DNA of 64,000 bases from Thermoleophilaceae bacterium (GCA_025928265.1 JAICJV010000005.1:1-64000); one strand, 5' to 3'; shown: positions 38,542 to 47,013, counted from the first letter of the stretch. The notes: a model not told the origin generated them from the sequence alone. Translations and numbers: made by a program.

Positions 38542-39711
38542 TCACCTCGCCATCGCGCGGGCGATCACCACGCGCTGAATCTCGTTCGTGCCCTCGTAGA
38601 TCTGCGTGATCTTGGCGTCGCGCATCATCCGCTCGAGCGGGTAGTCATTCACGTAGCCGTAGCCGCCGAGCACCTGCACCGCCTCGACGGTCACCTCCAT
38701 CGCCACGTCGGAGGCGAACAGCTTGGCCATCGACGTGTACTTGCCGAGGCCGGGCTCGTTCCGGTCCGCCATCGCGCACGCCTTGTAGAGCAGCTCGCGC
38801 GCCGCGGCCGTCTTGGTCTCCATGTCCGCGAGCTTGAACTGGATGCCCTGGTGGCGATTGATCGGCACGCCGAAAGCTACGCGCTCCTTGGCATATTGGT
38901 TCGCATAGTCGGTGGCGCCCTGCGCGATGCCCACGGCCTGGGCCGCTGCGCCGAGACGGGTGCGCTCGAGCGTGCCGAGCGCCACGCTCAGGCCGCGGTC
39001 CACCTCCCCGATCACGTTCTCCTGCGGCACACGGACATCGGTGAACGACGGGTTGCCGGTCGGCGATCCCTTGATGCCCAGCTTGTGCTCGAGCTGCCCG
39101 GGGTCGAAGCCCTCGCGATCCTTCTCCACGATGAACGCGCTGATCCGCTTGCTCTCCCGGTCGGTCTTCGCGAACACGACGTAGAAGTCGGCGACCGTGG
39201 CGTTCGTGATCCAGTTCTTCTGGCCGTTGATGACCCACTCGTCGCCGTCGCGCACAGCGCTCGTGCGCATCGACGCGGGGTCCGAGCCGGCCTCGGGCTC
39301 CGACAGCGCGAACGCCGGCGACCACTCACCCGTCGCGCAGCGCGGCAGGAAACGCTCCTTCTGCTCGTCATTGCCGAAGAGCTTGATGGGGAGACAACCC
39401 AATTCGTGCACCATCAGGATCAGGGCGCACGAAGCGGATGCCTTCGCGATCTCCTCGACCGCCATCTGGAGCATCAGCGTTCCGCTGCCGGTGCCGCCGT
39501 GCTCCTCGTCGAACGGCAGCGCCAGGATGTCGTGCTCGCCGAACAGCTCGCGGATGTCCCACGGGTAGTCGCCGTCGCGGTCGATGTCCGCCGCGCGCGG
39601 CGCGACACGGCCCTTCACGATCTCGCGGATTCCCTCGAGGAACTCCCGGTGCTCCTCGGGGACCTCGTAGACGCCGGTCGCTACAGAGCCGGTCACGTGA
39701 CGACGGTCCAT
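38542..39711 (-). CDS. Acyl-CoA dehydrogenase
   Basis: A 389-residue FAD flavoenzyme catalysing alpha,beta-dehydrogenation of acyl-CoA. Visible are the FAD-site FALSEPEAGSDPASMRTSAV, WITNATVADFYVVFAKTD, RTRLGAAAQAVGIAQGATDY and the C-terminal QIYEGTNEIQRVVIAR, whose Glu is the catalytic base in short- and medium-chain enzymes. Chain-length preference cannot be read. Electrons would pass to ETF. The start overlaps the end of the YCII-domain gene by 19 bases. Sequence at 38542-38545 leads into the OsmC gene. Confidence 0.93.
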   Translation of the reverse strand: MDRRHVTGSVATGVYEVPEEHREFLEGIREIVKGRVAPRAADIDRDGDYPWDIRELFGEHDILALPFDEEHGGTGSGTLMLQMAVEEIAKASASCALILMVHELGCLPIKLFGNDEQKERFLPRCATGEWSPAFALSEPEAGSDPASMRTSAVRDGDEWVINGQKNWITNATVADFYVVFAKTDRESKRISAFIVEKDREGFDPGQLEHKLGIKGSPTGNPSFTDVRVPQENVIGEVDRGLSVALGTLERTRLGAAAQAVGIAQGATDYANQYAKERVAFGVPINRHQGIQFKLADMETKTAAARELLYKACAMADRNEPGLGKYTSMAKLFASDVAMEVTVEAVQVLGGYGYVNDYPLERMMRDAKITQIYEGTNEIQRVVIARAMAR

Positions 39712-39971
39712 GGCTCGACGTGCCAGCGCGTCACCACGCCGTTCTCGACGTAGGGGTCGCCCTGCGCAAACCGCTCGGCCACGGCCGGGTCGTCGCCGTT
39801 GAACACGAGCAGCCCGCCGGTCGGCGGGTCGCCGAGTGCGCCGGCCATGTGGATGGTGCCGTCGTCGACTCCGGCCTTGATTTTCTCGAGGTGCGCCTCG
39901 CGGTGCGGCTGGCGCGCCTCGAGCGCGTTTTCGACGTAGTCGTAGATGAGGGCCTGGTACGGAGTGGGCAT
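39693..39971 (-). CDS. YCII-related domain protein
   Basis: A 92-residue ferredoxin-like YCII protein: YQALIYDYVENALEARQPHR, AGALGDPPTGGLLVFNG and DPAVAERFAQGDPYVENGVV. The His in REAHLEKI and the Asp of the QGDPY motif correspond to residues proposed as catalytic in YciI. Function in general is unknown. The ATG at 39971 is picked because homology starts there. Overlaps the acyl-CoA dehydrogenase start by 19 bases. Confidence 0.85.
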   Translation of the reverse strand: MPTPYQALIYDYVENALEARQPHREAHLEKIKAGVDDGTIHMAGALGDPPTGGLLVFNGDDPAVAERFAQGDPYVENGVVTRWHVEPWTVVT

Positions 39972-40069
39972 TGCCTGACCGTACCGATCCGGAATCGCTG
40001 TCCGTGTCCTGACCCCTCGCGCTAAGGCTTTTTCTCGCAAATACCGAAAAAGTGAGTTGAAACCAGATG

Positions 40070-40089
40070 TGACCGCACGGACGCGGTCA
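40070..40089 (+). promoter_or_regulatory. Hairpin in the leader of the exported-protein gene
   Basis: TGACCGC-ACGGAC-GCGGTCA is a perfect 7-bp-arm inverted repeat ending 19 bases before the ATG at 40109, just ahead of the AAGGGA ribosome-binding site. Further upstream CTTTTT and AAAAAG (40028-40053) form a looser pair in the only AT-rich stretch nearby. It may be an operator or RNA hairpin. Confidence 0.35.
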
Positions 40090-40108
40090 TGAAAGGCAAG
40101 GGATAGCT

Positions 40109-40774
40109 ATGTCGGGTTCCACCCGTACCCCGGTCGCGCGGCGCAGCCGTAAGCGGCTGGCCCTCTGGTCCGTCTTTGCAGCCCTAGGAGTGTCGATGGG
40201 AGTGGTCTGGGCGACCGGCTTCGCTTCCGTCACGAGCCAGGCCGGCGCCGGCTCGACGGGTTCGAGCGCGCTCGCGCACAGCGGCGGTGTGAACTCGGCC
40301 TCTGACCTGAACGCGCTCGTCACCGCCCGCGCCACGCCATTCGACGTGACGTGGAACGGTCTGTGGGGCGCGACGTCGGACACGAGCTTCTTCAAGGTCG
40401 ACCTCGGGTCCGCAACCGGCAGCTACAACGTCGCGATGCTGCTGACGAACGGCACCGACATGGCCAGCTCGGGGTGGGTCTCGCTCCAGCTGAAGGTGGG
40501 CTACGTCGCGAAGGCGGCAGGGTCGACCTGTGACGACACCGATTTCAGCGGTGCGCTCACGAGCCCGCACGTGATCACGTTCGACACCGCCGACACCGGC
40601 GCGTACTGGAACGGGCTCGCGGGCGGCAGCGTGTACTGCATCGGCATGAAGGCGTGGACGCCGCCGTCGACGGACGGCTACACGCCGGACCCGACCGATT
40701 CGTTCATCCGTCGTGCGACCACGTCGGATCCGACGCATTACCCGGAGTTCATGGCCACCGTCGACCACGGCTAG
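40109..40774 (+). CDS. Exported protein paired with an ER-type signal peptidase
   Basis: A 221-residue secreted protein of no clear family. A basic N-terminus (SGSTRTPVARRSRKRL) is followed by one hydrophobic helix (ALWSVFAALGVSMGVVWATG) and FASVTSQAGAGSTGSSALA, then a beta-rich exterior domain with Cys pair (STCDDTDF and SVYCIGMKAW). Its layout, a short helix followed by an all-beta secreted domain and a dedicated signal peptidase next door, recalls TasA/CalY matrix-fibre proteins processed by SipW, but the sequence itself does not prove this. Shine-Dalgarno AAGGGA precedes the ATG. Confidence 0.7.
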   Translation: MSGSTRTPVARRSRKRLALWSVFAALGVSMGVVWATGFASVTSQAGAGSTGSSALAHSGGVNSASDLNALVTARATPFDVTWNGLWGATSDTSFFKVDLGSATGSYNVAMLLTNGTDMASSGWVSLQLKVGYVAKAAGSTCDDTDFSGALTSPHVITFDTADTGAYWNGLAGGSVYCIGMKAWTPPSTDGYTPDPTDSFIRRATTSDPTHYPEFMATVDHG

Positions 40775-40832
40775 GCACTGACGGCGCGGGGCGACCACCG
40801 GGTCGCCCCGCACCGCCGGGCTTCCGAGCAGC

Positions 40833-41621
40833 ATGACCGCCACCCTCCGCAGATTTCCCGTCCGTACCGCAGCGGTCGTGGCCGTCCTGGGTGGGATCGG
40901 CTTCGGCCTCGGCTACCTCGGGTCGTGGCCACCCGTCGCGACGGTCATGTCGGGCAGCATGAGCCCGACGATCAAGACCGGCGACGTGGTCGTCTTCAAG
41001 CGGCTTGGCCGCGCCGCGGGCGTCGGCGATGTGGTGAAGGTGGACGTGCCCGACAGCGCGCGCACCCGCTACGGCTACCCGCCGGTGGTGATTCACCGCA
41101 TCGTCCGGCTGAACAGCGACGGCACGGTCACCACCAAGGGCGACGCCAGGAAAACGCCCGACCCGTTCACGGTCAAGCGCGACTCGCTTTCCACGCATGT
41201 CGTGTTCGACATTCCCGCCGCGGGCCGCGTGGTGGCGTTCCTGATGAGCCCGCTGGGACTCCTCTGGATCGCGGGCGGCGTGGCGATGTTCTTCGTTCTG
41301 CCGCTGTTCGAGCGCCGCCAGGAGGCGGTCGAGGCCGAGCAGGCGACGCTGGCCGCGGTGCAGGCCGAGCTGGCGACGATTTCCGGTGAGCTCGCGCGGC
41401 TGAGGGAGCAGCCCGCGGAGGGCAGCCCGCAGCCGGCAGAGGGCGGCCCGCAGCCGGCAGAGGGCAGCCCGCAGCCCGTGGTCGTGGACTCCATGCCCAG
41501 AATCGACTGGCTCGACCTCGAGACCGTCGACGAGCCTTCTACGCCTGAGCCGGAGCCCGCGCCCGTCACCTACACCGTGCGGCGACGCTCAGGCGGCCTC
41601 CTGTCCCGCTTTCTTCACTGA
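40833..41621 (+). CDS. Signal peptidase I, ER/SipW type, with 7-residue tandem repeats
   Basis: A 262-residue membrane peptidase of the S26B type. The nucleophile is in MSGSMSPTIKTGD; the general base is the His of VVIHRIV rather than the bacterial Lys, and TTKGDARKTPD supplies the conserved Asp. One helix precedes the catalytic domain and a second (LGLLWIAGGVAMFFVLPLF) follows, then a Glu/Ala coiled coil and three copies of PAEGSPQ (second copy PAEGGPQ) encoded by 21-bp tandem repeats. It most likely processes the exported protein encoded just upstream. The C-terminal end overlaps the convergent reductase gene by 33 bases. Confidence 0.88.
   Translation: MTATLRRFPVRTAAVVAVLGGIGFGLGYLGSWPPVATVMSGSMSPTIKTGDVVVFKRLGRAAGVGDVVKVDVPDSARTRYGYPPVVIHRIVRLNSDGTVTTKGDARKTPDPFTVKRDSLSTHVVFDIPAAGRVVAFLMSPLGLLWIAGGVAMFFVLPLFERRQEAVEAEQATLAAVQAELATISGELARLREQPAEGSPQPAEGGPQPAEGSPQPVVVDSMPRIDWLDLETVDEPSTPEPEPAPVTYTVRRRSGGLLSRFLH
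41406..41478 (+). repeat. GC-rich 21-bp tandem repeat inside the signal peptidase gene
   Basis: Three near-identical 21-base units, (CCCGCGGAGGGCAGCCCGCAG and two CCGGCAGAGGGC(A/G)G variants), encode the PAEGSPQ repeats. The leading 30 bases match the intergenic repeat at 53366-53395 at all but two positions, so the tract appears to be a copy of that palindromic element taken into the reading frame. Confidence 0.65.
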
Positions 41622-42548
41622 GGGCGAGCCGAAGATCTCGTCGAGCTCGCGGAGGTCGTCTGCGGACGGCTTCCAGCCGGCGGCCTGCGCGTTGCGCCTG
41701 ATCTGCTCCGCCTTGGTGGCGCCCGCGATCACTGAGGCGACCGCCGGCTGCGCGGCGAGCCCTCCGATGGCAACGTCGATCGGCTCGAGCCCGCGCTTCT
41801 CCGCGAACTCCACGAAGCGCTCGACCCTGTCCCACGTCTGCTCGTCGGCGATCTGGCCGCCACCGTGCAGTCGTGTGCCCTCGGGCGCGTCCTCGCCGCG
41901 ACGGTACTTGCCCGTCAGGAGGCCGCTGGCGAGCGGGAAGAACGGGAGGATGCCCACGCCCAGCCGCACGCATTCGGGCGTGATCTCCGCCTCGATGTCG
42001 CGCTTCAGCAGGCTGTACTCGTTCTGCACCGAGACGAGCAGGTCGCCGACGGCGTCGTGCGCCTCACGCAGCTGCTGCGCGTTCACGTTCGACACGCCGA
42101 GGTGGCGGACCTTGCCCTCGTCGACGAGCTCCTTCATATTTCCGAGCGTCTCGGTGATGGGCGTCGTGCCGTCGGGCTCGTGGTACTGGTACACGTCGAT
42201 CACGTCGGTGCGCAGCCGCGTGAGCGACCCGTCGATGGCCCAGCGGATGTACTCGCGCGATCCGCGCGGCACGTCGGGTGGCGTCCCGCCACGCGCGGAG
42301 GTGTCCATGCCGAACTTGGTGGCGAGCACGAACTCGTCGCGGCGGCCCTCCAGGACCTGGCCCATCAGCGTCTCGCTCGCGCCCGCCTCGCGGCCGTAGG
42401 TGTCGGCCGTGTCGAAGAAGGTGACCCCGGCGTCGATGGCCGCGTCCAGCACGGCGCGCGTGCCGTCGAGGTCGACGCGGCGCCCGAAGTTGTTGCAGCC
42501 GAGCCCGACGACCGACGCGTCGAGGCCGCCCAGCTTGCGGTGTTCCAT
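41589..42548 (-). CDS. Aldo/keto reductase
   Basis: A 319-residue NADPH-dependent (beta/alpha)8 reductase. FFDTADTYGREAGASETLMG holds the catalytic Asp and Tyr, the Lys is in VLATKFGMD, and the His in YQYHEPDGTTP. VIAGATKAEQIRRNAQAAGW is the cofactor pyrophosphate site. The pattern, with a DPSx-WAIDGSLTRLRTDVIDV region, is that of YajO/Tas-like AKRs. The ATG shares a base with the NudC stop (TGATG), so the two are translated together. Confidence 0.9.
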   Translation of the reverse strand: MEHRKLGGLDASVVGLGCNNFGRRVDLDGTRAVLDAAIDAGVTFFDTADTYGREAGASETLMGQVLEGRRDEFVLATKFGMDTSARGGTPPDVPRGSREYIRWAIDGSLTRLRTDVIDVYQYHEPDGTTPITETLGNMKELVDEGKVRHLGVSNVNAQQLREAHDAVGDLLVSVQNEYSLLKRDIEAEITPECVRLGVGILPFFPLASGLLTGKYRRGEDAPEGTRLHGGGQIADEQTWDRVERFVEFAEKRGLEPIDVAIGGLAAQPAVASVIAGATKAEQIRRNAQAAGWKPSADDLRELDEIFGSPSVKKAGQEAA

Positions 42549-43411
42549 CAGTCCTCCAGCCATTCGTCGATCAGCCGGCGAGCGATCGCCACCGGCGGGG
42601 GAAGGTGCAGCATGCTCTGCCCGTTCGCCGCGTCCCGAACCTCCTGGCGGCTGAACCAGCGGACATCCTCGAGCTCGCCGTCGTGCACGCTCGGCTCGCC
42701 GTTCGCGTAGCGCGCGTGGAATCCGACCATGAGCGACGCCGGAAACGGCCATGGCTGCGACGAGCGATAACGGATGTCGGTGACGGCGATGCCCGATTCC
42801 TCGCCGACCTCGCGCGCAACCGCCTCCTCGAGCGACTCACCGGGCTCGACGAAGCCCGCGAGCGTGGAGTAGCGACCCTCCGGCCAGCGCGCCTGACGGC
42901 CCAGCAGCACGCGGTCGCCGTCGTGCACCAGCATGATCACGACGGGGTCCGTCCGCGGATGATGCGTGGCGCCGCAGCTCGGGCAGCGGCGCTCGTGGCC
43001 GGCCGCGGCCAGGTCGGTCGCGTGGCCGCAGCGGGCGCAGAAGCCGTGGCTGCCATGCCAGCCGACGATCGCGGTCGCGTATGCGAGAAGCCCCGCATCT
43101 GCCTGCGACATGCGCGCGCCCGCGTCGCGCAGGCTCATCGCGGTGTACGCGCCGGGCACGTGATCACCGGCGGTGGCGAACAGCGGGCCATCGGCGTCCC
43201 GCCCGAGGAAGACCGGGTCGTCGATGTCCGCCGCCGCGACGAACGCGGGGCGGCATGGGTCGCTCGTGCAGTCGACGAACGGCCCCTCGTGCGAGACCAC
43301 GATCGCGCGGGCCGTGGGACTGCGGAGCTGCTCGCCGATCCATGCGTCGTCTTGGCGGCGATCCGACACGCGGTCGATGGCCGCACCAGCGAAGGTGTTG
43401 GTCGGCGGCAT
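42548..43411 (-). CDS. nudC: NADH pyrophosphatase (NUDIX hydrolase)
   Basis: A 287-residue NudC. The zinc ribbon is HGFCARCGH...RRCPSCGATHHPR (four Cys), the Nudix box is GFVEPGESLEEAVAREVGEE, with the glutamates for metal binding, and the diagnostic SQPWPFPASLM motif of NADH diphosphatases follows. It hydrolyses NAD(H) to NMN(H) and AMP; in bacteria NudC also removes NAD caps from RNA 5' ends. The ATG at 43411 is used, 27 bases from the divergent ABC-F gene. Confidence 0.95.
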   Translation of the reverse strand: MPPTNTFAGAAIDRVSDRRQDDAWIGEQLRSPTARAIVVSHEGPFVDCTSDPCRPAFVAAADIDDPVFLGRDADGPLFATAGDHVPGAYTAMSLRDAGARMSQADAGLLAYATAIVGWHGSHGFCARCGHATDLAAAGHERRCPSCGATHHPRTDPVVIMLVHDGDRVLLGRQARWPEGRYSTLAGFVEPGESLEEAVAREVGEESGIAVTDIRYRSSQPWPFPASLMVGFHARYANGEPSVHDGELEDVRWFSRQEVRDAANGQSMLHLPPPVAIARRLIDEWLED

Positions 43412-43438
43412 GGCGCTGAACGCTATTAGGCTCGGTTC

Positions 43439-45094
43439 GTGCCCCCCACAGCCCTCATCGAAGGCCGCGGAATCGTCAAGTCGTTCGGCGGGCGGCGCAT
43501 CCTCGACGGCCTCGACCTGTTCGTCGCCGATGGCGCGCGCATCGGCATTCTCGGCCCGAACGGCAGCGGGAAGTCCACGCTGCTGCGGATCCTCGCGGGG
43601 ACCGAAGCCGCCGACGCGGGCGCGGTCACGGCACGGCGCGGTCTCGTGATCGCGCAGCTGCCGCAGCTCGTGGACGGCGACGAGCGCGACGCCGTGGCCA
43701 CCGTGCTGGACGCGCGGCCGGAGCTCCAGGAGACCGCCGCGGCGCTCGCGGCGGTCGAGCGGCGTCGGGCGGATACCACCGACAGGCGCGAGATCGAGCC
43801 CGCGCTCGCGCACCAGGAGCGGGTGCTCGAGCGCTGGACCGAGATAGGCGGCGGCAGCGCGGAAGGCGACGCGCGCGCGATCCTGCGCTCGCTCGGCCTC
43901 GACGACGCCGACCTTGGCGCGCCCACGCGGACGCTGAGCGGCGGCCAGCGCAAGCTCGTCGCGCTCGCGGCTGCGCTCGCGCGCCGGCCGGACCTGCTGC
44001 TGCTCGACGAGCCCGAGGCGCACCTCGACATGAATCGCCGCGGCCAGCTCGAGCACCTCGTGAACGGGTTCGACGGTGCCGTCGTGATGGTCTCCCACGA
44101 CCGCTACCTGCTCGACGAGTGCGTGGCCGACATCGCCGAACTCGACCGCGGCCGCGTGCGCATGTGGCCGGGCAACTACTCGGCGTACACGCTGGCGCGG
44201 CGGCTCGAGCTCGAGCGCCGGCAGCAGCGCTGGGTGTCGCAGCCGAAGGAGATCGCGCGGCTCGAGGAGGCGGTGCGGCGGTTCCGCCACTGGGCGCACA
44301 TCCGCGTGAACGAACGCGCGGCGCGGCAGGCGCGCGTCAAGCAGCTGCTGATCGACCGCATGGAGAAGGTCGAGCGCCCCGTCTTCGAGCGCAAGAAGAT
44401 GGCGCTGGCGCTGCGGGCGGCGGTGCGCGGCGGGGAGCGCGTGATCGAGCTCGAGGGGGCGGACGTCGCGTTCGGCGACGACCCGGTGCTGATCGACGTC
44501 GACCTCACCGTGATGCGCGGCGAGCGCGTCGGTGTCGTGGGCCCGAACGGCGCCGGCAAGACCGTCCTGCTGCGGGCGATGCTCGGCGAGCTGCCGCTGC
44601 GCGCCGGCACGCGACGGATCGGGCCGAGCATCCGAGTGGGGTATCTGTCGCAGACGGCGGACGGCCTGCCGGGAGACGCGCCCGTCATCGACGCGCTCCG
44701 TCACGGGCGCTCGCTCGCCGAGGATGCGGCGGTGCGGAAGCTGATCGGGTTCCTGTTCGACTACGAGCAGATCCGCAGGCCGGTGGCTTCGCTGAGCGGA
44801 GGCGAGCGGACGCGGCTCGCGTTCCTCCTGTTGATGGAGGAGGGCGCGAACTGCCTCGTGCTCGACGAGCCGACCAACCATCTCGACATCGACTCGATCG
44901 AGGTGGTCGAGGATGCGCTCGAGCGATTCGACGGCACCGTGATCGCGGTCTCGCACGACCGCTACTTCCTCGACCGGCTCGCCGACCGGATCGTGGTCGT
45001 GGCGGACGGCGAGGTGAAGAGCTACGAGGGTGGCTGGTCGGCGAACGCCTCGGCCACGAGCTCGTACGAGCGCACGCGCGCGGCGTGGTCGTGA
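43439..45094 (+). CDS. ABC-F family ATPase
   Basis: A 551-residue soluble protein with two ABC domains and no membrane part. Walker A motifs GPNGSGKST (first) and GPNGAGKT (second), signatures LSGGQRKLVALA and LSGGERTRLAFLL, Walker B LLLLDEPEAHLD and CLVLDEPTNHLDIDS. The interdomain linker is FRHWAHIRVNERAARQARVK with long helices, as in EttA/Uup-type proteins that act at the ribosomal E site. It could be a translation factor or an antibiotic-resistance factor; the linker length alone does not decide. GTG start. The last 73 bases overlap the convergent LLM gene. Confidence 0.9.
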   Translation: MPPTALIEGRGIVKSFGGRRILDGLDLFVADGARIGILGPNGSGKSTLLRILAGTEAADAGAVTARRGLVIAQLPQLVDGDERDAVATVLDARPELQETAAALAAVERRRADTTDRREIEPALAHQERVLERWTEIGGGSAEGDARAILRSLGLDDADLGAPTRTLSGGQRKLVALAAALARRPDLLLLDEPEAHLDMNRRGQLEHLVNGFDGAVVMVSHDRYLLDECVADIAELDRGRVRMWPGNYSAYTLARRLELERRQQRWVSQPKEIARLEEAVRRFRHWAHIRVNERAARQARVKQLLIDRMEKVERPVFERKKMALALRAAVRGGERVIELEGADVAFGDDPVLIDVDLTVMRGERVGVVGPNGAGKTVLLRAMLGELPLRAGTRRIGPSIRVGYLSQTADGLPGDAPVIDALRHGRSLAEDAAVRKLIGFLFDYEQIRRPVASLSGGERTRLAFLLLMEEGANCLVLDEPTNHLDIDSIEVVEDALERFDGTVIAVSHDRYFLDRLADRIVVVADGEVKSYEGGWSANASATSSYERTRAAWS

Positions 45095-46026
45095 ACGATC
45101 GTGAGCACGATCAACTCGTCGACGCGGTAGGCCTCCGCCAGCTCCGTCAGCTCGACGCGCACCTCGTCGGGATTGCCGATCACAAGCCGCCGCTCCGGGT
45201 CGTGCGGACGCTCGAGCGCGTTCGGCCCCAGCTCTCCGATCGCCTCGTCGATCGTCGGGACCGGGCCGGGGTCGCCGCGCATCAGCCGGCGGCGCCATAG
45301 GCGGACCGAGGTCGCGAGGCGCAGCGCCTCCTCGGTCGTCTCCGCGCAGATGACGCCGACGCCGACGTTGCCGAGCGGCTGCGCGAGCGTGGGTGACGGC
45401 TTGAAGCCCTCGCGGTACTGCTTCATGACCGCGTCGCCCAGGCTCGGGTTGATGAAATGAGCGAACGAGAACGCTGTGCCGAGCACGGCGGCGACGGCCG
45501 CGCTGTAGTCGCTCGAGCCGAGCAGCCAGACCGGCGGCGTGCCGCCCGTGGGCTCCGGCGTGGCGCGCACGCGGGCGAACGGGTGCTCGCCGTTCATGCG
45601 GTCCTCGAGCCAGCCGATCAGGTCCTGCACCTGATGCGGGAACTGGTCGCCCTGCGCCGTGGGGATGCGGAGCGCGGCGGCGCTGATCGGGTCGCCGCCG
45701 GGCGCACGGCCGATGCCCAGGTCGATCCGCCCGGGGTGCAGCGCCTCGAGCACGTGGAAGGTCTCGGCGACCTTGAGCGGCGAGTAGTGGGGGAGCATCA
45801 CGCCGCCGGAGCCGACACGGATGTCGTGCGTGGCCGCCGCGACCGTCGCGATCATCACCTCGGGCGCCGGTCCCGCGAGGCCGCGCGTGTTGTGATGCTC
45901 GGCCAGCCAGTAGCGCGTATAGCCGAGCCGCTCGGCATTCTGCGCGAGGTCGATCGTGTTCCTGAGCGCCTGCTCGGGCGCGACGCCGTCCGGGATCGGT
46001 GACTGGTCGAGGACGCCTAGCTTCAT
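45022..46026 (-). CDS. LLM-class flavin-dependent oxidoreductase
   Basis: A 334-residue bacterial-luciferase-like monooxygenase. LGVLDQSPIPDGVAPEQAL is the N-terminus of the MsnO8/YhbW-like branch; RYWLAEHHNTRGLAGPAPEV has the conserved E-H-H motif, and IRVGSGGVMLPHYSPLKVAE with RIDLGIGRAPGGDP binds the flavin phosphate. FMNH2 or F420 could be the cofactor; the E-H-H and GRAPG motifs favour FMN. The C-terminal 24 residues lie antisense to the ABC-F gene. Confidence 0.88.
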   Translation of the reverse strand: MKLGVLDQSPIPDGVAPEQALRNTIDLAQNAERLGYTRYWLAEHHNTRGLAGPAPEVMIATVAAATHDIRVGSGGVMLPHYSPLKVAETFHVLEALHPGRIDLGIGRAPGGDPISAAALRIPTAQGDQFPHQVQDLIGWLEDRMNGEHPFARVRATPEPTGGTPPVWLLGSSDYSAAVAAVLGTAFSFAHFINPSLGDAVMKQYREGFKPSPTLAQPLGNVGVGVICAETTEEALRLATSVRLWRRRLMRGDPGPVPTIDEAIGELGPNALERPHDPERRLVIGNPDEVRVELTELAEAYRVDELIVLTIVHDHAARVRSYELVAEAFADQPPS

Positions 46027-46807
46027 GCTGCTCCCAACGCTACGAGCCCTGCTGCGCCGCCCCGAGCGCCATCGCTACGGGTCGGAGCATCGCGTGCAGG
46101 TGGCGGATCTCTATCTGCCCGCCGGCGACGTGCCGCACCCGGTGGTCGTCGTGCTGCACGGCGGCAGCTGGCGGGCGCGGTACGGGAAGATCGTGATGGC
46201 GGCGGCGTGCGCCGATCTCGCGGCGCGAGGCGCGGCCGTGTGGAATGTCGAGTACCGGCGCGTGGGGCGCGGGCAGGGGGGAGGCTGGCCGGCTACCTTC
46301 GACGACGTCGCGGCCGCGATCGACTTCCTGCCGTCCGTGGCACGCGGGCGGCTGCTGCTGGACGACGTGCGCGTGGTGGGCCACTCCGCGGGCGGCCAGC
46401 TCGCGATCTGGGCGGCGTCGCGCGGCGGGATCACCCGGGTGGCGGCGCTGGCGGCGCCGCTGGACCTGGGCGTGGCAGGGGCAGACATCCAGGCGCTGCT
46501 GGGAGGGAGCCCGGACGAGGTTCCCGAGCGCTACGCGGCCGCCGACCCGATGCAGCTCCTGCCGTTGGGCATCCCGACACTGCTGGTGCACGGCGAGGAG
46601 GACGCCACGGTCCCTGTGGTGCGGAGCCGCCGCTACGCGGAGGCGGCGCGGGCCGCGGGCGACCAGGTCGAGCTGGTGGAGCCGGTGCCCGGCCACCACC
46701 GCGTGTACCTCGACCCGCGGTCAGGCGCGTGGAAGTCGGCGGCTGAGTGGCTGGTGGCGCCCCGTTCGGTACGCAGCGGCCTCTCGCCCGCCGACGGAGG
46801 GCAATAA
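46025..46807 (+). CDS. Alpha/beta hydrolase (esterase/lipase-like)
   Basis: A 260-residue serine hydrolase. VVVVLHGGSWRARYGKIVMA is the oxyanion HGG loop of BD-FAE/hormone-sensitive-lipase-like esterases, GHSAGGQLAIWAA has the nucleophile, LLVHGEEDATVPV the acid and PVPGHHRVYLDP the histidine. YRRVGRGQGGGWPATFDDV is a typical kynurenine-formamidase-like or esterase cap segment. The ATG at 46025 overlaps the divergent LLM start by 2 bases. Confidence 0.88.
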   Translation: MLLPTLRALLRRPERHRYGSEHRVQVADLYLPAGDVPHPVVVVLHGGSWRARYGKIVMAAACADLAARGAAVWNVEYRRVGRGQGGGWPATFDDVAAAIDFLPSVARGRLLLDDVRVVGHSAGGQLAIWAASRGGITRVAALAAPLDLGVAGADIQALLGGSPDEVPERYAAADPMQLLPLGIPTLLVHGEEDATVPVVRSRRYAEAARAAGDQVELVEPVPGHHRVYLDPRSGAWKSAAEWLVAPRSVRSGLSPADGGQ

Positions 46808-47013
46808 AGGTCCCACGTCGTTGTCATCCTGAGGCGATGGCTTCCGAGCTCGGACCAACGAGGCCCGACCGCCTCACGATTTGGCCGGTCGAGAACGACC
46901 CGGCGGCGCTGGTGCTCCGCCCGCTTCGCTCTCCTACCCAGCCATCTGTCCGCGCATCGATCAGCGGCGACGCCGGAGCGGAACGCACCCCCCGTCAGAT
47001 ACAACACCGCCCC
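46808..47013. other. Structured 206-base intergenic region
   Basis: ATC-C-TGAGGCG (46826-46836) pairs with CGCCTCA-C-GAT (46870-46880) around a 10-bp palindrome CCGAGCTCGG (46844-46853); GGTCGAGAACGACC follows near 46891. Near the end AGATACAACACC offers a possible -10 (GATACA) 9 bases before the FMN dehydrogenase ATG. No open frame with coding character other than out-of-family extensions of the neighbours. Confidence 0.4.

Noticed and set aside
41406-41478. 21-bp repeat considered as a CRISPR-like or attachment site
   Set aside because: Units are directly adjacent without spacers and keep the reading frame; no integrase or tRNA is near.
42548-45298. Extension of the NudC frame to 916 codons across the ABC-F gene
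   Set aside because: The part upstream of 43411 is antisense to the ABC-F gene and has no NudC similarity; NudC is complete from 43411.
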